Of a stretch of 64,000 nt of DNA, positions 1 to 12,057 are shown in pieces. The notes below the pieces were generated by a model. The model was not told the DNA's origin and made no database searches. It worked only from the letters and a program-made list of their open reading frames with translations. Source of the DNA: Balanoglossus misakiensis (lineage: Eukaryota; Hemichordata); contig CM082577.2 in the NCBI GenBank assembly GCA_040954595.2, positions 13,888,001 to 13,952,000 on the forward strand. The letters run 5' to 3'. Within the stretch, counting starts at the first letter, position 1, and every line of letters starts with the position of its first letter. The translations under genes were made by a program, and so were the position numbers.

Positions 1-169
1 CATGATGGTACAACAGCCAGATTTGGCGCCTTTCCCCAGAATGCAGGATGTTAAATCTCCACAAATTTAGGTTGCTGACTTGTGGTTTGTGAACATTAAT
101 TATATTGTACCGCCAACCTCCCAGGGGGTAGACACATATGCAACATTCACTTGTTTGGTGACCTCCTCA
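1..169. other. Unassigned host sequence
   Basis: AT-rich sequence left of the first mobile element. No exon or repeat was recognised. Confidence 0.5.
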
Positions 170-656
170 TTAAAGGGGAAATCCGCTGTAGCTGATTTCT
201 ACATAATTTGGTAGCTTTGATGTCTCTCTTTCAGAAAAAAACATATTCGCCATGTATAGGTCGCGCGATTTTTTACAAAATGTAGGGAAAGTTGGCAGAA
301 TTTCCAATATGGCGTTTACTGTAATTTGAATCATGGGAAAAAAAGCGCCAGGACCAACTTCCGCCCACCTTGGTGTGGGTGATACCATTTTCCGATTGGT
401 GTCACTGTGTCACAAGCTAAGCGTATTTGCATATTTTTCATGGGTTATAGCTCATGAAAACTGTCAATAGATGACAAATTGTCCTGGCGCTTTTTTTCCC
501 ATGATTCAAATTACAGTAAACGCCATATTGCCAACTTTCCCTAGATTTTGTAAAAAATCGCGCGACCTATACATGGCGAATATGTTTTTTTCTGAAAGAG
601 AGACATCAAAGCTACCAAATTATGTAGAAATCAGCTACAGCGGATTTCCCCTTTAA
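170..656. mobile_element. TTAA-flanked foldback MITE
   Basis: Two arms of about 180 bp, in opposite orientation, are separated by a loop of about 110 bp. The left arm begins TTAAAGGGGAAATCC at 170 and the right arm ends GGATTTCCCCTTTAA at 656. TTAA lies at both outer edges (170-173, 653-656), which is the target-site duplication of piggyBac-like and Kolobok-like transposons. The arms also give mirrored open frames on the two strands, which are by-products of the palindrome and not genes. There is no transposase, so the element is non-autonomous. The superfamily is inferred only from the TTAA target. Confidence 0.8.
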
Positions 657-2320
657 TTTCAAATTTCAAATTGAAGCCAAGAACCGTAAAGGCGACAGCT
701 AATAATTGTTAATATCAAAGAATGTTGTATGTTGAATGAACGATGTATTTTGCTATTGTCTTTTTGTGTTTTCAATCAAGTTGGCCGATAATTTATGTAC
801 TCGTAACTCAATGACGCTGGCAACCCAAAACATTAACCCATTTCAGCAAATCGTTTCAATTTCTCATCAATGATGCTTAAACTGGACATATGGATAAGTA
901 CCTTTTGTTGTGAGTTGTATATGAATATGTTTTCTTGATTTTCCATTTTTAGGAAAGTCAAAAACGTCGAGGAGGAGGGTTTCTCTGTATGAAAAATCGC
1001 TTAGACGTTTGGCAGCAATTTTGGGACATACCATCTAAGACGGAACAAGTACAATTGGATGAGTGTCAACGAAATACTTTCAGTAACTTAACCCACGAAT
1101 TTAAGTAATGTTTGCGGTTAGGTACACATACAATAATATTTATTGAGGAGAGCCACTAATGCCCACATTTTCGAGTAAAGCTGATGTCTCCAAATATTGT
1201 TACTCAAAATTGGTCATGTTTACGTTGTTCTGTATTTTAAGTAGGTTTTCTTCGTACATCGATCATTTCTGGTCCACACCATCAGTTGGAAATACACTAT
1301 GCCAATTTTGAGAGGAACTTTTATTTAATAGGGAGACGCTCTAGGATATCAGTATAGAAATAGTGTGTTTTGCAAGGGGGGCTTAAAGGTATACAGTCTT
1401 TTCGCGTGTGCCACCCACTGAAAATCCGTGATTGGTTAGCTCTCAAGTTTACCATGGTAACTGTGGCAAAATTTCCATAGGGAAGCGTTTTAGTCCTTAC
1501 CATATCAACTGTTTAGTACATGGTCGGTACATTTATGACCATTATTTTACAAAATTTATCATTCGTGCAGGGCCGTGCGGGGATTCTCATACTATTTTGG
1601 TACGGGGGGTATGCGGCCCAATGTAAAACAACAATCAAATCATATTCTTCTAATTAACAACTAATTTCTACAATTATAGCCCCCCTTGGGGCTAATCAAG
1701 CTGACCCTGTAATATACATATACATGTAAAGTCAATAATGTCAGTATCTCTTCTACGACCACACTCATATCTCATTTTTTGGTTTTATTTAATCAACAAA
1801 ATGATCACATTGGCAATAATAGCATAAAGAGAAATACAACAGGCGGTGTATTTTATGAAAATATTTAAACAGTCCTTATCTGGTTTATGGTAACAAAAAA
1901 TATTTTTTAGGTTGAGAGTGCACGATACATTGTTGTGATAAATTGTAAAATACAAACGAAACATTGATAAAAGACTATTAAGATGGAAAAAGTCATTGAG
2001 ACAAGCAACAGATATAATACTGGTAAAGTTACAATGCACTAAAAAACAAACATGCTTACACGTCGTTTTCTGCTCTGTCAGAAATATATTTTTCTGGTTT
2101 TGTTCAGAGATCTAACGCTTTTTCAAAGTTTCAAAGTTATGTTTTTTAGGGTGAGGTCTAAAGACAGTTTTTTTATCAAACTCCATGCATGTATCAGAAC
2201 AATTGTAATAAAGTATTATTGAAATAAAGCTGTGTGGCAGCATAGCCACACACTGTAAGGATTGTGGTGTGGCCTGTTTATTGTTAAATAGCTCGAGAGA
2301 AGAGACAAAACACATTCAGC
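657..2320. other. Unassigned non-coding stretch
   Basis: AT-rich DNA with only short spurious open frames. No splice-bounded exon with convincing coding content and no clear terminal repeats were found. Confidence 0.4.
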
Positions 2321-2329
2321 TCAAATTGT

Positions 2330-2720
2330 AACACACCATGCAGCGAGCCCTCGATCGTGATTCGTCAATACGCCGTCACGTGACATTAGTCATTTCGAAC
2401 TGTTCCCTAGGGGATCATTTCGATCGGTTTCTGCCCGGTACTGTTGCCCCATCTTGATATAATATATGGAGATGAAGTGCACACGGGACGCGCGCAATGT
2501 GATTAATGTGCGTGGGTGGTAACGAAGAACCAAGTTGAATGTGCGCCCTCGCAGGCCGAGCGAAGCTCTACGACACGAAACGGTGCTTCTCCCTTGCCTA
2601 ACGGTTGAGGGCGCGTCAGTGAAGAGCCTTGTAGCGAACCGTGGGCTGTGAGAGTGTGTACGTCGGTAGCTATTACTAGTACTGCTCATTTGGAGGTCGG
2701 GCTACTGCCGAAGGAGTGTG
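2330..2720. promoter_or_regulatory. CpG-rich segment with a GTCACGTGAC E-box
   Basis: This segment is visibly richer in G+C and CpG than the kilobases around it. At 2375-2384 it contains the perfect palindrome GTCACGTGAC, an extended E-box of the kind bound by bHLH-zip factors (USF, MITF/TFE). It could be a promoter of a neighbouring gene, possibly the + strand gene whose visible exons begin at 8225. No transcription start, TATA box or first exon could be assigned, so the call is tentative. Confidence 0.25.
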
Positions 2721-3373
2721 AAACAGCACCAAACAATGAGGCACCACTACATGAATATTTCAACATAAAATTAACTCTGATGTAGTTACATACGACATAT
2801 GAATGTCTGGCGTAATTTTCCAAATTAATGTTCATTTTTATTTCTATGATATTTTCTTTCTTTCAAAAACTGAATTTTTCGAGCCCTCACAAGCCGTGTA
2901 GGAAGTGAGCTGCTATTTTCTAGTAGTGTATGCCACATTTTCATTGGCATGACGGGAAAGTTCTATTAAAACTTTAGGACCTCACTTCACCCTGCTTCCT
3001 CACTTAGTTATCAATGGATTAATCATATTCAAATATTTGAAGGGATTAAAAATAAATGCCGGCTTGCAACAAGCAGATGTGTAAAGTGTGTCAGTTACCA
3101 AGCACAAGGAAGTGTGAAATAACAAGACAGAACAGATTACCAAATTGACAAAGCCAAGTCGGGTAACAATTAGAGAAGTTTAAATGGAGGCTTCCCGTAT
3201 TAAATGGTCAATTTATAATTAGTTTGGGGTGTGGTGCGTGACCCGCGCTGGCTGATGTTTTGATATCTAAATGTTCCGGGTTGGGGGATGCCACTCAAAA
3301 TTCCTGTATTAGTGCGGGGGGAGGGGGGGGGAGTTAACTAGGGTTTCATAGGGGTCAAAAGGTAGTCTACCTC

Positions 3374-3592
3374 TTGAACCATGCAACTTTCTTATTTCCA
3401 TGTGGTATCAATAGTACAGGAAGACCAAAGAAACTTTCACGAGAGAATAGACTTTGTATTTGTAATGGTGGCAGTACCGAAAACGAGTACCATTTCCTTT
3501 TGCATATATGTAAACTTTATAACGTTTTGAATTATCTCCCACCCCAGTACTCCACAAACCCGAATCTAGATAAATTTGTAACTTTGCTGTAG
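3374..3592 (+). pseudogene. LINE reverse-transcriptase C-terminal relic
   Basis: The open frame ends with a pattern typical of the C-terminus of animal non-LTR retrotransposon pol proteins: ENRLCICNGG, then ENEYHFLLHICKLYN, then a PPQYSTNPNLDKFVTLL tail. The usual family pattern is a basic R-x-C-x-x-C start, an acidic E-x-E-x-H-F-L-L-x-C block and a short tail. Here it looks slightly damaged around the second Cys group. The RT and endonuclease domains are absent upstream, so this is a 5'-truncated, dead fragment. The LINE clade cannot be set from so little. Confidence 0.6.
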
Positions 3593-3599
3593 GGAACGC

Positions 3600-4870
3600 G
3601 TAGGCTTGGTCAACGCTTCCCGAAACCACAAGCTCAGTCCGAAATACGAAACTCACTTCACTACCAAAAACACGCTCAAGACAAGCATGCACGCAAAAAG
3701 TATTGCAATTATTTATTAAGCATTGCAATTAAGTATGAAGTATTAAGTATTTATTAAGTATTAAGATTTAAAAACCACCAAGCGATTAGTGGGCTAGTCT
3801 AGCCTGAAAGTAAAATCTGGACACTCCATAGGGCCCACGTTTCAAAACAATTTGCTCGGTCCAATCAGTTTATGTCGAAATGGAACTACCATTCTTAAAA
3901 TAAAATTTCCAAACGTGTTTCACCAAAGGGCGAGACGCTAAAAACGTTTATCTTAAAACAGGAACGATGGCGGATTTTGTTTCTTTGTAGCGAGAATGAT
4001 GGAATACTTGGATGATTTTATCTGGCCGATTCTCAGAAGATATGTCACCACAAGAGGGCGCGATATGCCGACTACACTGTACTCGGGAAAGTTGTGAAAG
4101 AATGAAAGCCAAAAGAAATTGTCCGCTCAATTGAATACAACGTAGGTAGTAAATACAAGACCCATCACCGTTTTGTTTTAAAGCAGTGGTGTGGTTACGC
4201 ATTTACGTACATTCAATGACAATGGTGTTTGCAAGAAAAAATCTACAAAATAACTCATTTTTTACTTTTATATTCCTAGAAAATCATGGAAGCATTTTGG
4301 AAGCATTTACATAATGTTCATCTTATTCGAAGGCACACAGGCATTGAACAACACGTTGTCCGCTCCATAAGCTCCAACTTTTCACTATGCGTTCAGTAAT
4401 TTTGGTTTGATATGATAAAATACGCAGAATACTAGTATAGCTTATCAATACTTAATGTATGTGTATATTCATTATTATTATTGTGTAAAATTTGAATTCA
4501 TGTCCCAACTAAAATTCATTTGTCAACAGTGATAACAATGGCCATTACTGTGGTACAGGCAATTTTAACGAGTGTAGTATTTGGTACTGTATTAGCGTGA
4601 TGTTAGGAGTAAAGTTACATAAATTTCAATTTTTACACAGAATTAAAATACTGAAAATAAAGCTAAACGTTACAGATTTGGATCCGGTGGAATGCTTATG
4701 CAATGTAAAAGTTTCATAATACCGGCGTAAAGGCGATTGGGTGCGTAGTGAGGGCTTTTCCTATGTAGTGTATTACTCTGTTGGAATGCGCCATTCGACT
4801 GAGACTGAGCTAATATTTATTATCTTATGATTTTGTCTAATTTTTTTTTCGGATAATATTGTCTCAGTTG
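3600..4870. other. Unassigned non-coding stretch
   Basis: AT-rich sequence with no exon or repeat boundary recognised. A minor direct repeat of 'attaagtatt' occurs near 3715-3765. Confidence 0.4.
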
Positions 4871-4873
4871 TCT

Positions 4874-5095
4874 CATATGGGGGTCACACACACGGTTCTG
4901 AAGCGTCTCAGATCAGATACCGTCTTAAAAAAACACGTGTGGACGGTGGATAGTGGTTCTGAAACATCTTAGATTTGAGACGGCTTTGCTGGCCAGACCT
5001 GATCCGGTGTAAGGATTAACACCTCTCCGCAACCCATTATCTATGGGGCCGAGCCTCAGCGCTTATAACACAAACTTTGTGTATGCAACATGTCT
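4874..5095 (-). repeat. Dispersed repeat family A, copy 1 (minus)
   Basis: The reverse complement matches copies at about 16665-16880 and 34905-35206. The shared core is a 'ctcggccccatag(a)caatgggtt' block, followed by 'gaggtgttaatccttacacc' and a 'gtctggcc...gagac' block. The copies are diverged and have no ORF. The family is unknown and is probably an old non-autonomous transposon. Confidence 0.6.
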
Positions 5096-5539
5096 GTATG
5101 TGTAATTTGACAATGTGCGGCGCTTTGGAAGGCATATCATTGATGTCAGTACATCCACGGAAAGTTGATGGGTCATATGCATTGTTGTATGCCAGCCGGC
5201 AGTGACATGGTAAAGAATTTGAACAATCAAAAATAACCTTACGAGAGCGCTACGCAGTCTTGGAAGGCTGTTCCTGATTGGTGAGATTTCTGACAGCTCA
5301 ATCTGCAAGCTATCAACAACTGTATTCAGTTTGTTTCACCTGTTGTTATATCCTTAACACCTCCTTACAATGTCATTTGCATTTCTGTCTATTTAGCATA
5401 TCGCTCACACTATTTGCATAACAATAAAACTCTGGCCGCGGATGTTCAGTTCGTTTATCGTTCCCATTTCCTATACACGCTCCAATTCTCTCTCCGCTAT
5501 TTATACATTCGCCAGCTTTAGATAGATTTTTTTCTCGAT

Positions 5540-5870
5540 TTTTTTTCTTAGTTTAGGTTTATTTATTTTATTACTTAGTTTAGATTATTAGTTATAGTTA
5601 GGTATAGTGTTAGTATAGTATTTATTTATTTTATTAGTTTCTGGTAGTATTTAGTTGTAGTATTAATTTCTGGTAGTATTTAGTTATAGTATAGTAATTA
5701 GTTATAGTATCACTATTAGTTTTTGTTAGTAATTATTTATAGTGTTAGTTCTTGTTAGTGTTTAGTGTTAGTTCCTGTTTAGAGTGTTAGTTCTTGTTAG
5801 TGTTTAGTGTGTTAGTTCTTGTTAGTGTTAGTTCAGGTATTAGTTTTCCCCGCTTTTGCCGACCCTATGC
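5540..5870. repeat. TAGTTA-type low-complexity tandem repeat
   Basis: Imperfect reiteration of 'agtttctggtagtatttagttatagt' and 'gttagttcttgttagtgtttagtg' units. It is an AT-rich minisatellite with no coding potential. Confidence 0.7.
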
Positions 5871-5879
5871 CGAAGGATT

Positions 5880-6880
5880 GTAGTAAGTATAACTTTTATT
5901 GTTACTGATTTTTTCGTTGTGTTTGCGTGCAACTTTCCTTAGGTTGCTGCGCCATTGTTCCGGCCTGTATCATGTGTTTTCGTTTGCGGTATAGGGCCAA
6001 CATCCGTCTTGTACCAAGAGAAACCATAAGCAAGAAAGTTGTATAGAAAGAATGACAGTGATTTTTGTAGCGACAATTTGCTATGTTTTCTGCTTGAGTT
6101 AGGCCTAGGCGGACGTGTTGCAGTAATGGCAACTGGGCGTCTTCGAAATTGTGTGCAGCGAGACTGGGCCAAAACTACAAAAAAATACCGAGTCAAACCA
6201 AAACAATACACGGTACAAAGCAGGAAGTCGGACCAATTGGCATCATAAGATTGTCAAGTTTTTTTTACCCTAAAAGGCCCACGTCTGTAATGTATTAACT
6301 CTGGTGTCGACAGTAGAACTAGGGCCTAATTATATGGCCTAAAACATTAGCGTCGAATGCAATCGAAAGTAAACAAAGTATTGAGCTATACCGTTACCCC
6401 TTGAATAGATTCACGTGGACAGCAGTCAATTTGCCAAATTTTTAGACAATTGAGCGAAATTCACTTTTCTGCTAACCACGTTTGAATATTTATGCCCTCG
6501 CTGATCATTAGGCTATTTATTTTTTATTTACTGTCTATACTTTAGGGCCGTTTTTCACTACACTGAATGATGTCGGAACTCAGCGAGTGCCCTCGAGCGA
6601 TAGGTTTTCCAGTCTTTTCTGCCAGGTGTTTGATTTGTAATTTTCTGGAGTTGAACACCGGTCGTGCAACAAGCTGCAATGACTGTGTGGTGTAGTTTGT
6701 TTGACTTGTAGCCTTTCCTACTCGGACTGTATTTTGCAGGCACATATGTTAAACTCTGGCATCTATCAGTGCAGGCCCACGTTCCCGTCCGCAGTTCATT
6801 TTCAAGAATATTTTTATAGTACAGTATTATATTATAGCCAGAACACACCCTTTAACGGCGATGACCTTTGACCTGTCAAA
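5880..6880. other. Unassigned non-coding stretch
   Basis: Several short overlapping open frames on both strands lie here. None has splice signals or family motifs, so no gene is called. Confidence 0.35.
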
Positions 6881-6886
6881 AAACAC

Positions 6887-7330
6887 TCTTGAGCGTAGTC
6901 TCGGTTACCCAGAGCCCTCTGCTTCTTCCGTTAGGCACTCCAGAAAGAGGGTCTGGGGAAACCCGGTAGACAAACCGTCAGGCGGAATCGGGACAGCTGC
7001 GATGCATGACGGGAGATTAATATTCCAAAATGGCGACGTCCTGCGCGCGAACCCACGGCCGACATGTATGACATACGATAAAGAAAACATGCTGAGAAGT
7101 GCTAGACCTGCTAAAACTGTATACAAATTGAAAAGAGAGAGAGAAGTTCGGTAAATAGTTTTCTAATATCGACATATCATAATATCGTATCGAATATTAA
7201 TCTCCCGTCATGCATCGCAGCTGTCCCGATTCCGCCTGACGGTTTGTCTACCGGGTTTCCCCAGACCCTCTTTCTGGAGTGCCTAACGGAAGAAGCAGAG
7301 GGCTCTGGGTAACCGAGACTATCTTGAGCG
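6887..7330. mobile_element. Foldback DNA transposon with 9-bp TSD
   Basis: Near-perfect inverted arms of about 130 bp (about 6896-7025 and 7191-7321) begin TAGTCTCGGTTACCC and end with its complement. The insertion is flanked by the 9-bp direct repeat TCTTGAGCG at 6887-6895 and 7322-7330. A 9-bp duplication with long TIRs suggests a Mutator-like (or Merlin-like) non-autonomous element. There is no transposase. The arms are G+C-rich compared with the host DNA. Confidence 0.8.
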
Positions 7331-7735
7331 CCCCATCCTGCAATTCGGGGTCAAGCGCATAATATGATAGAGGTCACGGTAAGAATCGAGCGACGAGTGT
7401 CGGTGCTTCGACCTGAAGTAATATTTATATTGATTTATCGTGTCTTCAACTGGAGTCATATCGTTTGAGCTGAATCAAGGAGTCATGGTCGAAGCAATGA
7501 TGAGACAGGTACACTACAGTTTTCAGCCACGATATGATTGATGTGCCATCCACGTCTAACCCAAATGCAGCTGCAGAACCGCGTAGCTCGAAGTTTTGCC
7601 TGGTAAAGTGTAGTATACAATGTGTTACATGTATTGACGGCAAAATCAGACGCCGTCCACACACACAATTCCAGGTAAAAAACTCGAGCTGCGGTTCTGC
7701 TGCTTCATGCCAGCCAAAGGCCGGGGCCCAAGTAA

Positions 7736-7757
7736 GGGAGAGGGGGGGGGGGGGGGT
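7736..7757. repeat. Poly-G tract
   Basis: A G homopolymer of about 16 bases lies directly after GAGAG. It could form quadruplex structures. No associated gene was seen. Confidence 0.8.
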
Positions 7758-8224
7758 GTCTCTGAATCCGCATGCATGAGAAAAACTCTATAGACAGTGA
7801 GTAATATAATGGCGTAGTATGCCTGATATATGGATATTGGGGTTGGCCCTGCAATAAACATCCCACATCTTTCTATGTTTCTCATTGTGTTGACCAATAA
7901 GGCGTGTTCACACCTTTGGTTATCATCCAGCAAACAGGCAGGCATGGTTTGGCATGTGCCTGGTGAAACACCTCTCCAGGCCATCAATAATGATCGCTCC
8001 CTTAGACAGCTTCAGGTTGTGATTATAATGATTGGCATGTAATTCCTTGTATAACCAGTAAACAAGTACAATTTAATTACTGTCTCAGACTTGGGACAAT
8101 TTACACGGGCCTATCAATATTCAAATTGCAAGTAAGCTTATATGAAAACGAGGAAACACACCTGGTATTTGAACTAGTGAATTTGGTATTTATCATCCTT
8201 GACGTCATTTCATTATTTTTTTAG

Positions 8225-8292
8225 ATATGTGGGAATATTATTCCGCAAAATACAGAACAATCCGGCTGGAACGAAAGGAGGAAAGTTATAAG
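8225..8292 (+). CDS. Internal exon of a novel single-TM coiled-coil gene
   Basis: The acceptor is tttttttag before 8225 and the donor is gtatgt from 8293. The exon is 68 nt and enters with 2 nt of a split codon, then reads MWEYYSAKYRTIRLERKEES and two more residues, leaving in phase 0. It is rich in basic and aromatic residues. Phase 0 joins exactly to the next exon candidate at 9459, and the whole set of six exons (8225-15225) keeps one frame, which is the main support. The first exon or exons lie further upstream and were not found. The protein family is not recognised. Confidence 0.5.
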
Positions 8293-9458
8293 GTATGTTA
8301 ATTTTGAAATGCAATTTAGAATTTACAATCAAATATGGGATTTCAGTTTTGGGTTTATAAGTTGGTATTTGTTTATTTGTGAATACAATATTACCAAGAA
8401 TTCTGATCAGTCCTTCGGCTTTTTGGTGAGAACTCTTCTTCTGGTAGTAATTCTGTAACAGATTTGACATTTTACCGCTCTACAGGTGAAAATAACTAGA
8501 AGGAAGGGGTTGCTCACTTGTTTGAATTTTGTTGTCTGTATTATGCTGAGCAATGTCTCCAAAATTCTTTTAGTTTGTAAGGTAAATGTATATTAATGTG
8601 TATGAGAGCTATGATCTGAAACCAAATAAGTCATTCATCTTTGAATGCGTTAACAGTTGGTGATAATGACAATGGCCATCTGACATAGAAAAATGATGCC
8701 AATGAATGGTACGGGTAACATGTCGCTAAATGGTTGGCTGGCCAAATCCCATGAGTGGAGGTGACCAGCTCTGCCAGTCAGAATTAAAGGGACAAAGTCT
8801 CTCTTTATTGAGCGTTTTTTCATGAATTTACTTTAATATGAAAAGCTGTTTCTGTTGTTTGACAACTTGAAACAAGCTGAAATGTGTGTTCTGGTGAAGT
8901 GTACTCTACTTGCAGACAGACAAGACTGAACATTCAGTAAAACAGTTTATGGACTTGGTGTATTCCAACATATTCACTGCTGAGTCCACTTTTGTCCATG
9001 TAAACTTAACTGCACAGCAATGCTGCATAATGTCTGTCAAAACTGTGTAACATTATTTCTTCATGTGCCGCGGTTTTTGTTGTGCACTGTTGACTGTGTT
9101 AGATTAAGGCTTTGGGAATGGAAGTTGTTGCATCATTAGATTTGATCAAAATGCTTTTGGGGGAGAGAACTGCCAACACTCTCTAGAACAATGCTGATAA
9201 GACTTGTAGCAACCAGCAAATCAGCCAGCATTTTTCTAAATTGGGCTGAAAACTGATTCCTTGAATGGCCATAATGTCATGTCATGTGACCCAGTATACA
9301 TAATGGTTTTGTACTATGCACCACCCTGTTCCCCCCTTATCATTTCTTCAAAATAAAAACTTTGAGCATTTAGGACTTTGATGATTGACACCATGCTGCA
9401 TTGCCTGGAAGCATCTTTTATAATCCTTAATGAATAATTTGTCCAAATTCATTCACAG

Positions 9459-9533
9459 AGAATTAGGTGTAGGAAATTTTCCCAGCGACAGTTGGAAGCA
9501 AGGGACAAAACTGTGACAGCGTTGCGATGCATG
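9459..9533 (+). CDS. Internal exon, same gene (basic helix)
   Basis: The acceptor is attcacag and the donor is gtaagt from 9534. The exon is 75 nt, phase 0-0, and encodes 25 residues starting RIRCRKFSQRQLEARDK. It is strongly basic and predicted helical, on the N-terminal side of the transmembrane exon at 12866. The function is unknown. Confidence 0.55.
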
Positions 9534-10166
9534 GTAAGTGATTTACAACAATTGTAGATAACCTGAAAATGAAGTGTCTTTTCATATCTGTAACCCAGAA
9601 AAAGCCAAACACATTTTGTTCACACATGTCACAAGGACCATGTGCTGTTAAAGCTTGCATATGAATATCCACTTTTTATCTCTACTTGGAGCTTGTTGAT
9701 CACCAGTGGGTGGAGTGTCTGTCCTCCTATGTCTGTCATCCTGCATACAGAGGTTCCGTTCGAATTTATTTTCCTTTGCGTACTTCAATATGCATTCAGA
9801 ATTTACTTTGCATAAATGTTAACAAAATTGCGTAGGCAAATTGAAAGCCTGAATATATAGAACACCGTAGCGGTACATTACTGCAAAGTTTTATCTCTCA
9901 ATGTCGTGTTGCCTGAGTGAAAATTGCTATATTTCTGTGCATGTCTGCATTACTTTTTGCATATTTGCACTGGTGGTGTATGTGTCCTTCATTATCTTTG
10001 TTTAATTATGGTCAGACATTGTGAAATGCGCAGGAGTTTGTATTAACAGAACCACTGAAGATAGGACTTAAATCTTTATGGCCAGGCAATGTAACTGTAG
10101 CCATATTGTACAGACTTTATATACCAAACCATTTGTTGTCTTACTGATGTATTCTGTCCACGTTTA

Positions 10167-10979
10167 TAAGGCTGCATTCACAAACACCTCTGGAGGGGGG
10201 GGGGGGGGGAGGCGGGAGAATTCAAATTTTTTTACCGTTAATTTTCACATGCCCTCCTCAACAACCCGAAATTTTTTCAAATCCCCCCCTTCCGAACTGC
10301 TAAAATTTTCAAATCCCCCCCCCACCCATTTTCTTTCACAGAGCAAAACACATCACCTATCTATCTTGTAAAACAAGAAAAACAGCGCTCCCATGAAAAG
10401 AATTTGAAACTGATGTACCCCCTCACTGAACATTGTTTTTATTTTTAAGTATTTGTATTCTGTGTTGGGAGACATTGTAAACCGAGAATTGAAGGGGGTG
10501 GGATTGGGAGGGGGTATCCCCCTCCCACGTAAGAAAATGTTATAAAATACAGAGCTCAAAGCTGCATTTTAATGAACCCGGCAAAAGCAAATTAACTCAA
10601 CTACCGGTATGTTGGGGAGGACAAATTTAACCACGCCGCTCAAAGTTATCATGGGGTGGGGGCAAATCCCCTGACCTGGGACACTAGATAAACCAGGCAA
10701 TGATTGAAAGGTGCTGATGAATGGAGGGGGTGGGTGTGGGAGGGGGTGTCCCCCTCCCACATTAGAAAATTTTGTAAAATAAAGGGCGCGAAACTGCATT
10801 TTTGTGGACTCAAAATAAATATTTAGTCGTCAAAGTTTTCATGTCCCCCTCTTTCAGTCCCTAAATTATTTCAAATCCCCCCCTTACATACCCTCAGTTT
10901 TTTCAAATCCCCCCCCCTCAATTCTCCTGCCCCCCCCCCCCCCCCCCCCCCTCCAGAGGTGTTTGTGAATGCAGCCTAA
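10167..10979. mobile_element. Harbinger-like MITE with poly-G/C termini
   Basis: The inverted ends GGCTGCATTCACAAACACC (10170) and GGTGTTTGTGAATGCAGCC (to 10976) are followed inward by long G or C runs (up to about 22 C near 10930-10951). The 3-bp direct repeat TAA flanks the element (10167-10169, 10977-10979), as expected for PIF/Harbinger (TWA target). Inside are two copies of a block of about 65 bp (10503-10570 and 10738-10804), both running 'gggagggggt.tccccctcccac.t.agaaaat'. There is no transposase. It lies in an intron of the + strand gene. Confidence 0.75.
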
Positions 10980-11497
10980 GCATCGTTCAATCAGATTCTG
11001 CATTGATGGAAACAAAATAATATGTGCTACATTCTGGCAAATGGGGATATAGATAATACTTGTATGAATTTACGAGTGCATGAGAAGGCTATCTGTGGCA
11101 TGGGTGTACAGTGGGATCGTGTTACATATATTCATGGGCATTCAAATACACGACAGCGCCCTCTAGCGGTTGCATATGTAGATGTCAAATTCGAACAACA
11201 TAACGGAATATTAGTATTGTTTAAAAGCAAAATTTTGGCATTGTAAAAAAACACAATGTACAAAATCATGTAGTAACGACAAGTTCTGCCAGCATACTTG
11301 CCTGTCATCTGCAGAAGGATAGGCATCAACTATTTGTGGTCCCTTAAAATGTGCTAATCTTGGGTTTTATAATGAACCTTGATTCGTCCTTTTATATGCA
11401 GTAAATGTCTCCTTACTAAAATAGCATGACATTGACAGTTTTCAACATTTTAGTTTCAAGGATGTGCTAATTCTATTTTTTGTATAATTTGAACTAG

Positions 11498-11536
11498 GCC
11501 GTGGATCCTCTAGAAGATCTTCCAGAAAAGCCCAAT
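11498..11536 (+). CDS. Small internal exon, same gene (acidic linker)
   Basis: The acceptor is tgaactag and the donor is gtaagtag from 11537. The exon is 39 nt, phase 0-0, encoding AVDPLEDLPEKPN. It is short and acidic/proline-rich, which suits a linker before the membrane segment. On its own this would be weak. It is supported by phase agreement with the flanking exons. Confidence 0.45.
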
Positions 11537-12057
11537 GTAAGTAGTTTTGATTGTTCTGACCTCTTATAGTCATGTGTGCTTTCATACAATATTTAAAGGG
11601 AAGTGGTCGTCCCACCGTGTTGGTGTCCCCCTTGATGAGAATATGTCCTCCCATACCAGAGCAAAACCCCACTGCAGTCGCCACGACCTACAAGGATCTT
11701 CAGTTGCTGTCATGCCCAGTCTACTTTAGGGTTGGCTGCTTCCTTCATTCTAAGCATTATCTAATTTCAGGGATTTGTGGATGAACTGTAATGTTTATAA
11801 ACAAACAAACGCGGCGAGACGACCCCTTCACTTTAAAAAATATTATGCAAAATTTGGGTTTCTTGTTGACCGCATGCATAATACACATGTGCACATTTTT
11901 ATGTACATGTACATGCATGTACTTGAACCAGTATGTATGTAGCACAACATGATATGTCTATAACACTTGCAAATGAGAGAACTTATAGAGCAAACAGCCA
12001 ACTTAAATACACCCTTGCACAGTATTGGTATTTGTGTCTGTGTGTGCCGTTATATGC

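Noticed and set aside
10078-10371. 97-codon + strand open frame with Gly run
   Set aside because: It covers the left end and G-tract of the Harbinger-like MITE. No coding evidence.
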